Shown here: in pieces, positions 9,017 to 15,078 of the stretch
Numbering within the stretch: position 1 is the stretch's first letter
Layout: each line of letters opens with the position of its first letter
Assembly (NCBI GenBank): GCA_934693215.1
Contig: CAKUVB010000010.1
Span: 1-20,736, forward strand
DNA length: 20,736 nt
Origin: an uncultured Candidatus Melainabacteria bacterium
Lineage (GTDB): Bacteria; Cyanobacteriota; Vampirovibrionia; Gastranaerophilales; Gastranaerophilaceae
Direction: 5' to 3'
The notes under the pieces: model-generated
Database searches by the model: none
Told to the model about the DNA's origin: nothing
The model's input: the letters and a program-made list of their open reading frames with translations, nothing else
Program-made: the position numbers and the translations under genes

Positions 9017-9778
9017 ATGGTTCAATTACAAGTTGAAACTGGCAAAGGCATCACTTTCGCAATTAGAGATGGATTAAAAAATCAAGGTGTTGATGTATCT
9101 TCTATTGACGCTAGCACTTGGAATAGCATTATGACAGAAGTTTCTTCTGAAAACGACACTAAAAAATCAAATGGTAAAAAAGAATTATATACTGGTGGAA
9201 ACGATTTATTCGGTTCTACAAGAAACAACTTTGTAGTTAATGAAGGTGCAATTAACCTTGAAGAAACTACTTGGAACAAAATTGTTAATATTGTACAAAA
9301 CAAACCTGTAGAAAAAGTTGAACAAAAAGCACCTGCTAATGAAGGTAAACAAGCATCTTTTATACAAGCAGATGCAGAAAGCGGACGACAATCATTTGAT
9401 TCTTCTTCCAGACAAACATTTACAAACTTAGGTGCAACTGTATCAGATTGGGACGGAAACATTTGTACAGTTTCTAAAGATGGACATACTATGAAATTCA
9501 AAGTCGATAATCAGGGAAATTGTGATATCATCGGAGAAAAAGAAAGTGATATATTATATCTTATGAGCTTGCTAGAATCTGACCCTGCACAAGCTGAAAC
9601 AGGCAAAAAACGTGATAAATTTTTCAAAGACCATCAACTAGCAAACGAAAAGACACAACAACGCACAATCATAACCAAAGTGAACGGCAAACCAACATTA
9701 GTATTGGAATTTGTTAATACAGAAAACGGTAAATATTATTACTTAGATGATAATGGCAACCAAGTAATTCCTGATTAG
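9017..9778 (+). CDS. Unrecognised protein A with C-terminal VSDWD/NGK-YYLD domain
   Basis: The product is 253 residues with no signal peptide or membrane segment. The ATG at 9017 is preceded by GGAG (9003-9006). The N-terminal part holds two similar short segments, STWNSIMTEV (33-42) and TTWNKIVNIV (84-93), separated by a Gly/Asn-rich stretch. A Lys/Glu/Gln-rich linker (about 95-135) leads to a C-terminal domain of about 115 residues with LGATVSDWD (138-146), CTVSKDG, LMSLLESDP (182-190), KVNGK (221-225) and NGKYYYLDDNG (237-247). The next gene shares that domain, so the pair arose by duplication. The cysteine in I-C-T is conserved between the two. I know of no named family; the function is unknown. 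Confidence 0.7.
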   Translation: MVQLQVETGKGITFAIRDGLKNQGVDVSSIDASTWNSIMTEVSSENDTKKSNGKKELYTGGNDLFGSTRNNFVVNEGAINLEETTWNKIVNIVQNKPVEKVEQKAPANEGKQASFIQADAESGRQSFDSSSRQTFTNLGATVSDWDGNICTVSKDGHTMKFKVDNQGNCDIIGEKESDILYLMSLLESDPAQAETGKKRDKFFKDHQLANEKTQQRTIITKVNGKPTLVLEFVNTENGKYYYLDDNGNQVIPD

Positions 9779-9860
9779 AATATTAACACATGTTAAAATT
9801 CTTTCTATTGCTGAAATTCTCTCTGTAAAATTTGTTTTATATTAGAGAGGATAAAAATAT

Positions 9861-10544
9861 ATGGTATCAGGTATAACATCAAGCGGTCTAACACCCGCAC
9901 AGCAAAGACAGATTCAAAATGCCGTCAAAAATGGTGGAAATATAAGCATTGATTGGGCGAGTTATTTTGCCCAAGGCAATAATGTTACTGGCAATAATAA
10001 TTCACCTGCAAGTATTCTGTTGGAGGCTTTAACTCAATTACCACAAATGATATTAAGAGCCATGCTTGGTGTTAATAACACATCTGCACCAAATAATGTC
10101 GCAAGTACAGAAAGTACGACACAAACAAATACTAAAGATATCCAAAGCATAAAACAAGGTCTAAACAACGATTTAAACGAACTAAAAGCTTTGGGAGTAA
10201 AGGTTTCTGATTGGGATAATAATAACAGTTGTACATTATCGTATCAAGGTAAAACAGGAACCGTTACTATTAGTGATAGTGGACAAGTTTCTTTTGGTGG
10301 CGACATTGACGGAATAATGGAGCTTTTAAAACAAGACCCTCAAGAAAAAGAATCTGTTGATAACCAAAACAAATTTTTGGCAAAAATGGAAAATAGTGGC
10401 GACCCAATTATCGGAGATGTCAAAACAACAAAAGTAAAAGTAAATGGTAAAGAAATTTCCGTTAATGAATACACTAGCCAAAATGGTAAAAAATATTATT
10501 TAGATAGCTCAGGAAAAGAAGTCACTCCTGACACTACCACATAG
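9861..10544 (+). CDS. Unrecognised protein B, paralogue of the gene before it
   Basis: The product is 227 residues. The start is supported by AGAGAGG (9844-9850), 10 nt before the ATG. The N-terminus is rich in Ser, Thr, Asn, Gln and Gly (about 1-50), followed by a hydrophobic helix SILLEALTQLPQMILRAMLG (51-70) and another polar linker. The C-terminal domain matches its neighbour: LGVKVSDWDN (111-120), CTLSYQG, IMELLKQDP (152-160), KVNGK (193-197), NGKKYYLDSSG (208-218) and V-x-PD near the end. The N-terminal halves of the two proteins do not align. An 82-bp gap separates the genes. A polar N-terminus without a Sec signal could suit export by a flagellar or type III-like route, but this is speculation. 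Confidence 0.7.
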   Translation: MVSGITSSGLTPAQQRQIQNAVKNGGNISIDWASYFAQGNNVTGNNNSPASILLEALTQLPQMILRAMLGVNNTSAPNNVASTESTTQTNTKDIQSIKQGLNNDLNELKALGVKVSDWDNNNSCTLSYQGKTGTVTISDSGQVSFGGDIDGIMELLKQDPQEKESVDNQNKFLAKMENSGDPIIGDVKTTKVKVNGKEISVNEYTSQNGKKYYLDSSGKEVTPDTTT

Positions 10545-10565
10545 GAAAGTTCAATATAAAATAAT

Positions 10566-10584
10566 GGGGGAATTTCGTTTCCCC
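10566..10584. terminator. Weak hairpin between convergent genes
   Basis: GGGGAA (10567-10572) pairs with TTCCCC (10579-10584) around a 6-nt loop, 20 bp after the end of the + strand paralogue and 25 bp from the stop of the convergent gene. There is no clean T-run on the + side and an interrupted one (ATTATTTTAT) on the - side. Confidence 0.4.
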
Positions 10585-10608
10585 ACTCAATAAATATTAA
10601 ATCATTTA

Positions 10609-10962
10609 TTAAATCTTTCCACCACTAATCATTCCTTCAAACATCTGAAGAAGTTTGAACTTGGTATAATTTTGATTTCCATTATTATTTCTAGCCATTT
10701 TCATATAATATGGGTCATTCACCTGTATGCTATCACCATTTTGATTTGTGTAAGTCGCACTAAATGTTCTCTTACCGTTTTTATCTGTCTTAATTGTATA
10801 TTCTTTTAACCCTGTATTTTTAGCGACTTGATTACCTTCGCCATATACAACTTTTTTGAAGCTATTAGAACCTTTTGTCCAATTACTGATTTTTGTACCT
10901 GTTTTAGGCAATTCTTTAGATACAACTTGAGTTCCTTTAAATAGAGATGAAATACTAACCAT
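10609..10962 (-). CDS. Unrecognised small protein, possible distant relative of the VSDWD proteins
   Basis: The product is 117 residues. The start at 10962 (MVSISSLFKG) is chosen because GAAAGGA lies 6 nt upstream; the frame upstream to 10989 has no good RBS. Near the N-terminus is GTKISNWTKGSN, which resembles the GVKVSDWDNN segment of the neighbouring + strand gene. The region DKNGKRTFSATYTNQNGDSI loosely matches the NGK ... TSQNGKKYYLD end of that domain. The basic, Asn-rich C-terminus ends in KLLQMFEGMISGGKI. No signal peptide or membrane helix is visible. The kinship is tentative and the function unknown. It may be co-transcribed with the metalloprotease-like gene 52 bp upstream. Confidence 0.55.
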   Translation of the reverse strand: MVSISSLFKGTQVVSKELPKTGTKISNWTKGSNSFKKVVYGEGNQVAKNTGLKEYTIKTDKNGKRTFSATYTNQNGDSIQVNDPYYMKMARNNNGNQNYTKFKLLQMFEGMISGGKI

Positions 10963-11014
10963 TCTTTTTCCTTTCACATTAATTATCAAAACACATTATT
11001 ATTTTTAATTTTAA

Positions 11015-12019
11015 TTAATTATCCAATTTTGTTTTCTTAACGACCTTTTCCATATTTTTGCCAGCAAACCTTGCATCTTTTTCTAAGAAATTGTTATGAT
11101 ATTTTATAATTCCAATAATCCCAGCTGATGATGGATACTTTTCATGAGCAACAAATAATTTTTCTACAAAATCTTTATGTTTATCAGAATATGTTTTTGA
11201 GCCCAATCCTTTTGCCTTTGCTTCGACACTCAAACTTTGTGCATACCTCATTTTAATACATTCAATAGTCATTTCTTCAATCTCTTCCGGAGTGCCATTT
11301 GGCATTTGTTTCTTAACTATCTCTTGTATTTTCTTGTACATACTACTTTTCTTTAAAACTTCTAATGATGTCCCCCTACTTAATATTCCATTTGCATATT
11401 TTTCAGGATTAATCGATAACATCATATCATTTTGTTTTGTATGTCTTAATTCATGATGAATAAAGTTTATCAAGCCTTTTCGTTTTGCATTTTTGCTTAT
11501 CGTAATATCACCATAACCATTACTTGCACCAAGAGTATATTCCCCTATATCTTCTATCTTACATGAAACACTTGTATGCTCTAACCCATAATTCTTTTTA
11601 GCTTCTGCAAACAATGCTTGTATATAATCTTCTTTATTTTCAATTTTTTCTATTTCTTTATATCTTGATAATATGGCTTTTGTTTCTTCAAGGGAAATAT
11701 CATCTCTTAAAAAGACCTTTTGAAATGTCTTTTGAGCTTTTTCAAGTGTATTTGCATTACGCACTCTTACACCTGCAACAACACCTATTGTCGCAACGGT
11801 AACAGCACCAAGACCAACTAACAAATTTCTTTTCTTTATTTTATGATTACCTATCGTAACTGTATCTTTAGATGGTACTCGTTCTGAACATTTTATCGTA
11901 TTTACAGTTTGCTGAGAATTTGAATACGAATTTTGACTTACTCCCAAAGAAGTTTGTTGCTTACCTGTTTGAGAGTTGTGATAATTATTCATATAACTAT
12001 CTATTAAATTTGTAGCCAT
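11015..12019 (-). CDS. Membrane-anchored putative zinc metalloprotease (HExxH)
   Basis: The product is 334 residues. A polar Ser/Asn/Gln-rich N-terminus (1-60) is followed by basic KIKKRN and one hydrophobic segment (about 66-84, LLVGLGAVTVATIGVVAGV). The C-terminal domain (about 95-334) contains NFIHHELRHTKQND with the zincin motif HExxH at residues 189-193. The third zinc ligand is not certain; E266 (SVEAKAKG) and E313/D315 (FLEKDARFAG) are candidates. The order suggests a single-pass anchor with a peptidase-like domain, or a short-lived effector. I cannot assign a peptidase family. The start has AAGGAT upstream. The neighbours are the unrecognised VSDWD proteins and a repeat-rich intergenic region, so this looks like accessory DNA. 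Confidence 0.6.
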   Translation of the reverse strand: MATNLIDSYMNNYHNSQTGKQQTSLGVSQNSYSNSQQTVNTIKCSERVPSKDTVTIGNHKIKKRNLLVGLGAVTVATIGVVAGVRVRNANTLEKAQKTFQKVFLRDDISLEETKAILSRYKEIEKIENKEDYIQALFAEAKKNYGLEHTSVSCKIEDIGEYTLGASNGYGDITISKNAKRKGLINFIHHELRHTKQNDMMLSINPEKYANGILSRGTSLEVLKKSSMYKKIQEIVKKQMPNGTPEEIEEMTIECIKMRYAQSLSVEAKAKGLGSKTYSDKHKDFVEKLFVAHEKYPSSAGIIGIIKYHNNFLEKDARFAGKNMEKVVKKTKLDN

Positions 12020-12100
12020 AAAATAAGTATCCTTATACTATTCCCATTAGTCTTATATTTATAAAAAGGCATTCAAAATCTAATAATTGACCCGTCCCGT

Positions 12101-12125
12101 CACATCATATCATATCATATCATAT
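12101..12125. repeat. CATAT pentanucleotide tandem repeat
   Basis: Four perfect CATAT units (12106-12125) are preceded by one variant unit CACAT. Immediately upstream is a doubled CCCGT (12092-12101). Such a microsatellite is prone to slippage. Confidence 0.8.
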
Positions 12126-12215
12126 AGGGCATTATAACTGGATTTCAGCCTTGTTAAATTCATTTTAACATTTTGTTACAATTTATATTTCCTGCAGAAT
12201 TACACGTAATAAACT

Positions 12216-12255
12216 AACTGGATTGCTTCAAAATCAAAGATTTTTCGCAATGACG
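12216..12255. repeat. Dispersed-type palindromic element, copy 1
   Basis: AACTGGATTGC is followed by an inner AAAATC / GATTTT pair and then GCAATGACG. ATTGC (12222-12226) pairs with GCAAT (12247-12251), making an almost complete hairpin. The GGATTGC ... GCAATGACG frame resembles short dispersed intergenic palindromes seen in many bacterial genomes. Confidence 0.55.
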
Positions 12256-12284
12256 AATTAAATTTGCAGACATCACAATTAGTC

Positions 12285-12371
12285 TACAGTCACTTAATGA
12301 AACAATGAAAAAACTCGTGTTGTCTGAGCGGTAGCGAGTTCACGAGTTTTTGGTTGAATTTAGTGACTGTA
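12285..12371. repeat. MITE-like hairpin with 10-bp terminal inverted repeats
   Basis: TACAGTCACT (12285-12294) is the perfect inverse of AGTGACTGTA (12362-12371). Inside, AAAAACTCGTG (12309-12319) pairs perfectly with CACGAGTTTTT (12341-12351) around a 21-nt loop. TTAGTC occurs directly before the left end (12279-12284) and 1 nt after the right end (12373-12378), like a target-site duplication. It encodes nothing. The inner stem with its T-run could also act as a terminator. Confidence 0.55.
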
Positions 12372-12404
12372 TTTAGTCGGCGTGTTTTTCTTTCTTATCC
12401 AATG

Positions 12405-12438
12405 TTCTTTCTTTTTTCATCGCTAAAAAAAGAAAGAA
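12405..12438. repeat. Perfect 13-bp A/T-rich inverted repeat
   Basis: TTCTTTCTTTTTT (12405-12417) pairs with AAAAAAGAAAGAA (12426-12438) around an 8-nt loop. All purines lie in one arm and all pyrimidines in the other. It is far from any gene end, so its role is unclear. Confidence 0.6.
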
Positions 12439-12448
12439 TATTTGGTGC

Positions 12449-12508
12449 GGGGTTTGGGGTTGCATAAACCCCAATATATATTAGTCATTCCGTACTACGA
12501 TACGGAAT
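12449..12508. repeat. Two adjacent hairpins (GGGGTTT/AAACCCC and ATTCCGTA/TACGGAAT)
   Basis: GGGGTTT (12449-12455) pairs with AAACCCC (12466-12472); a second GGGGTT at 12456-12461 could replace the left arm. After 14 nt, ATTCCGTA (12487-12494) pairs perfectly with TACGGAAT (12501-12508) around 6 nt. GTCATTCCG ... CGGAATCT is a frame often seen in dispersed bacterial intergenic repeats. Confidence 0.5.
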
Positions 12509-12553
12509 CTGTCAGTTTGATGTTTTTATAATAATCAAAAATTTCGAATTCTA

Positions 12554-12590
12554 AACTGGATTGCCACGTCACTTCGTGACTCGTAATATT
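12554..12590. repeat. Dispersed-type palindromic element, copy 2
   Basis: AACTGGATTGC (12554-12564) matches copy 1, but the inner stem differs: GTCAC (12568-12572) TTC GTGAC (12576-12580). The closing arm GTAAT (12583-12587) pairs with ATTGC with one mismatch. A shared outer frame with a different inner stem indicates one repeat family. Confidence 0.55.
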
Positions 12591-12600
12591 TGTATAAATC

Positions 12601-12635
12601 AAAACAAGGTAGATATATCTATCCACCTTGTTTTT
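12601..12635 (-). terminator. Rho-independent terminator of the fab operon
   Basis: AAAACAAGGT (12601-12610) pairs with ACCTTGTTTT (12625-12634), with a self-complementary AGATATATCT in the loop. It lies 22 bp after the fabF stop, and the minus-strand transcript ends the stem in TTTT. Confidence 0.75.
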
Positions 12636-12656
12636 GTTTTATATTTTTTGTTTAAA

Positions 12657-13901
12657 CTATACTTCTTTGAAAATCAAAGTAGCATTATGACCACCAAATC
12701 CAAATGAATTTGTTAAAGCCGCATGAATTTCAGCTTTTTGAGCTTTGTGTGGCACATAATTTAAGTTACCAACAGCTTCGTCTTGATTATCAAGATTGAT
12801 TGTTGGAGGAACAATATCATGATTGATTGTTTCAATACAAGCAATACTTTCTACTGCACCTGTAGCACCTAACATATGTCCATGCATACTCTTTGTTGAT
12901 GAAACATAAAGGTTTTTATTATGGTCTTTATCACCAAACAATCTTTCAACTGCTTTTGATTCAGCAATATCACCAAGACCTGTACTTGTACCATGAGTAT
13001 TTACATATTGAACATCTTCAGGTTTCATACCTGCATCTTCAAGAGCAAATTCCATAGCTTTTGTAGCACCTTTACCTTCTGGACAAGGAGCAACCATATC
13101 ATAAGCATCTGCTGATTGACCATAGCCAACAACTTCTGCATAAATATGAGCACCACGTTTTTTAGCTGTTTCATATTCTTCAAGAACTAAAACACCAGCA
13201 CCTTCTGACATAATAAAGCCATCTCTGTCTTTATCATAAGGTCTGCTTGCCTTTTCAGGTTCATCATTTCTCTTAGACAATGTTTTTGCTGCCGTAAATG
13301 CACCAATACCGATATCACAAATAGTAGCTTCACAACCACCTGCTACAACAATATCAGCATCTCCATATTGGATAGCTCTAAAAGCATCACCAATAGAGTG
13401 TGTACCTGTTGCACAAGCAGAAAGAACTGCTTTGTTAATACCTTTGAATCCGTATTTCATTGAAATTCTACCTGATGCCATATCTGCAATCATCATAGGG
13501 ATTGTGAATGGAGAACATTTAGTAGGTCCTCTATCCAAAATAGATTTATGACTTTTTTCTAATGTTCTAAAACCACCAGCGGCAGAACTTACAATAACAC
13601 CAATTTTATATGGATCAACATCTACACCTTCCAATTTTGCATCAGCAATAGCTTCATCAGCTGCTACCATTGCAAATTGTGTATATCTATCCATACGTTT
13701 TGCATCTTTAGGGTTGATATAGTCTTCAGGATTAAAATCTTTTACTTGACCCGAAATAAGAACAGTATGACCTTCTGCCAGACCTTCTGACAAGCTAATG
13801 CCACTTTTACCTGCAACTATACTATCCCAGAAAGTTTTTACACCTACACCGTAAGGAGTTACTGCCCCCATACCTGTAACTACAACTCTTCTTTTTGACA
13901 T
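12657..13901 (-). CDS. fabF: 3-oxoacyl-ACP synthase II
   Basis: The product is 414 residues, the usual length for this condensing enzyme, which extends acyl-ACP with malonyl-ACP in the cytosolic type II fatty-acid pathway. The Cys-His-His triad is visible: C163 in SACATGTHS, H303 in NTHGTSTGLGD and H340 in SMHGHMLGATGA. NSFGFGGHN near the end carries the gating Phe (F400). The start is preceded by AAAGGT. It is the last gene of the operon, separated from acpP by 76 bp that hold a strong hairpin, and is followed by the operon terminator. Confidence 0.96.
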   Translation of the reverse strand: MSKRRVVVTGMGAVTPYGVGVKTFWDSIVAGKSGISLSEGLAEGHTVLISGQVKDFNPEDYINPKDAKRMDRYTQFAMVAADEAIADAKLEGVDVDPYKIGVIVSSAAGGFRTLEKSHKSILDRGPTKCSPFTIPMMIADMASGRISMKYGFKGINKAVLSACATGTHSIGDAFRAIQYGDADIVVAGGCEATICDIGIGAFTAAKTLSKRNDEPEKASRPYDKDRDGFIMSEGAGVLVLEEYETAKKRGAHIYAEVVGYGQSADAYDMVAPCPEGKGATKAMEFALEDAGMKPEDVQYVNTHGTSTGLGDIAESKAVERLFGDKDHNKNLYVSSTKSMHGHMLGATGAVESIACIETINHDIVPPTINLDNQDEAVGNLNYVPHKAQKAEIHAALTNSFGFGGHNATLIFKEV

Positions 13902-13922
13902 TTTTTTACCTTTTCTACTTAT

Positions 13923-13958
13923 GCTAATACGAGAGGAAAATTAGCAATCTTCCTCTCG
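13923..13958 (-). promoter_or_regulatory. Structured acpP-fabF intergenic RNA element
   Basis: In mRNA sense, CGAGAGGAA (13958-13950) pairs with TTCCTCTCG (13938-13930) in a 9-bp perfect stem. GCTAAT (13945-13940) in its loop is complementary to ATTAGC (13928-13923) just downstream. The arms interleave, so the 6-bp pairing forms a pseudoknot or competes with the main stem. No T-run follows, so it is probably not a plain terminator. It may protect the acpP 3' end or tune read-through into fabF. Confidence 0.5.
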
Positions 13959-13977
13959 CAATTAAAATCTTTACTGA

Positions 13978-14208
13978 TTATGAATGAGCTTCAATATAAT
14001 TTACTGCATCTTGAACTGTTTGAATTTTTTCAGCTTCTTCATCAGGAATTTCGCAACCGAATTCTTCTTCGAAAGCCATTACTAATTCAACTGTATCTAA
14101 TGAATCAGCACCCAAGTCAGCTGTAAAGCTAGCTTCTGGAGTAACTAAATTTTCATCAACGCTTAATTGATCAACTACAACTTTTTTAACTTTTTCTAAT
14201 GTACTCAT
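13978..14208 (-). CDS. acpP: Acyl carrier protein
   Basis: The product is 76 residues, the standard size, and acidic. GADSLDTVELVMAFEEEFG contains the DSL motif; S36 would carry the 4'-phosphopantetheine arm on which acyl chains are built. The ATG is preceded by GAGGAAAA. A candidate promoter of its own lies upstream in the 95-bp gap after fabG, and a stem-loop follows the gene. Both fit the need for far more ACP than Fab enzymes. Confidence 0.97.
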   Translation of the reverse strand: MSTLEKVKKVVVDQLSVDENLVTPEASFTADLGADSLDTVELVMAFEEEFGCEIPDEEAEKIQTVQDAVNYIEAHS

Positions 14209-14256
14209 GTTTGTTTTCCTCTTTTTCTTCTTAATGTAATATCACTATTCTATAAA

Positions 14257-14284
14257 ATTATACTATTTAAAAGCAAATTTGCAA
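14257..14284 (-). promoter_or_regulatory. Candidate internal promoter for acpP
   Basis: On the minus strand, TTGCAA (14284-14279) and a perfect TATAAT (14262-14257) are 16 nt apart in the fabG-acpP gap. This would give a leader of about 40 nt before the acpP ATG at 14208. It is the best -10 match I found in the window. Confidence 0.6.
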
Positions 14285-14303
14285 AATGTTTTAAGATATA
14301 TTA

Positions 14304-15032
14304 CTAGATAATCAAACCACCATCAACTTCTAACACTTGACCTGTCACATAATCAGTATCAACTGCTAAAAATTTAACAGCTTTTGCAATATCTTCAACT
14401 TCGCCTAATCTCTTTAATGGAATATAATCTAAGAACTTAGATGTATCTAAATCCTTTGTCATATCTGTATTAATAAATCCTGGTGCAACAGCATTAACTC
14501 TAATACCTCTTGAGCCTAATTCCTTAGCAAGAGTTTTTGTCAAACCAATAAGCCCAGCTTTTGCTGCAGAATAATTTGCTTGACCAGCATTACCTGAAAC
14601 ACCAACTACACTTGCCATATTTACAATAGCACCACTTCTTTGTTTCATCATTACCTTAACTACTGGTTGAGAAACATTAAATGCACTTGATAAGTTTGTA
14701 TTGATAACTGCGTTCCAGTTATCAGCAGACATTCTCATGAATAAACCATCTCTTGTAATACCTGCATTATTTACCAAAACGTCTATTCTTCCGAATCTTT
14801 CAAGAACTTTTGCTACACCGTTATCAGCAGCATCTTTATCTGAAACATCAAATTTAAAAGCTTCTGCATCAACACCCAAAGCTTTGATATCTTCAACTGT
14901 CTTGTTTGCTGCTTCTTCGTTACCAGCAAAATTGATAGCTATATCGTAACCAGCACGAGCCAATTCTAAAGCACAACCTCTGCCAATACCTCTTGAACCA
15001 CCTGTTACTAGTGCAACTTTTCTATCTGACAT
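14304..15032 (-). CDS. fabG: 3-oxoacyl-ACP reductase
   Basis: The product is 242 residues, a short-chain dehydrogenase/reductase that reduces 3-oxoacyl-ACP with NADPH. Visible features: the nucleotide-binding TGGSRGIGRG (10-19), NNAG (88-91), N113, the catalytic S141, and Y154/K158 in YSAAK. The C-terminus ends GQVLEVDGGLII, typical of FabG. AAAAGGAG precedes the ATG. It lies 46 bp after fabD. Confidence 0.96.
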   Translation of the reverse strand: MSDRKVALVTGGSRGIGRGCALELARAGYDIAINFAGNEEAANKTVEDIKALGVDAEAFKFDVSDKDAADNGVAKVLERFGRIDVLVNNAGITRDGLFMRMSADNWNAVINTNLSSAFNVSQPVVKVMMKQRSGAIVNMASVVGVSGNAGQANYSAAKAGLIGLTKTLAKELGSRGIRVNAVAPGFINTDMTKDLDTSKFLDYIPLKRLGEVEDIAKAVKFLAVDTDYVTGQVLEVDGGLII

Positions 15033-15078
15033 ATATTTTTCTCCTTTTTAATATTACCCCAAATTTAAGAAATACAGC

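Larger units (their letters stand above)
12020..12656. other. 637-bp repeat-rich intergenic region
   Basis: I see no credible gene here. The region contains, in order, a CATAT tandem repeat, two GGATTGC-type imperfect palindromes, a MITE-like hairpin with flanking direct repeats, three further hairpins, and the terminator of the fab operon. AACTGGATT occurs three times (12136-12144, 12216-12224, 12554-12562). It separates the accessory block from the core lipid-synthesis operon. Confidence 0.7.

Noticed and set aside
9783..9796. TTAACA-CA-TGTTAA inverted repeat after protein A as operator or terminator
   Set aside because: Short, AT-rich, 2-nt loop and no T-run; expected by chance in such DNA.
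12101..12590. CRISPR array in the repeat-rich intergenic region
   Set aside because: Repeats are not evenly spaced, have no constant repeat-spacer pattern, and no cas genes are nearby.
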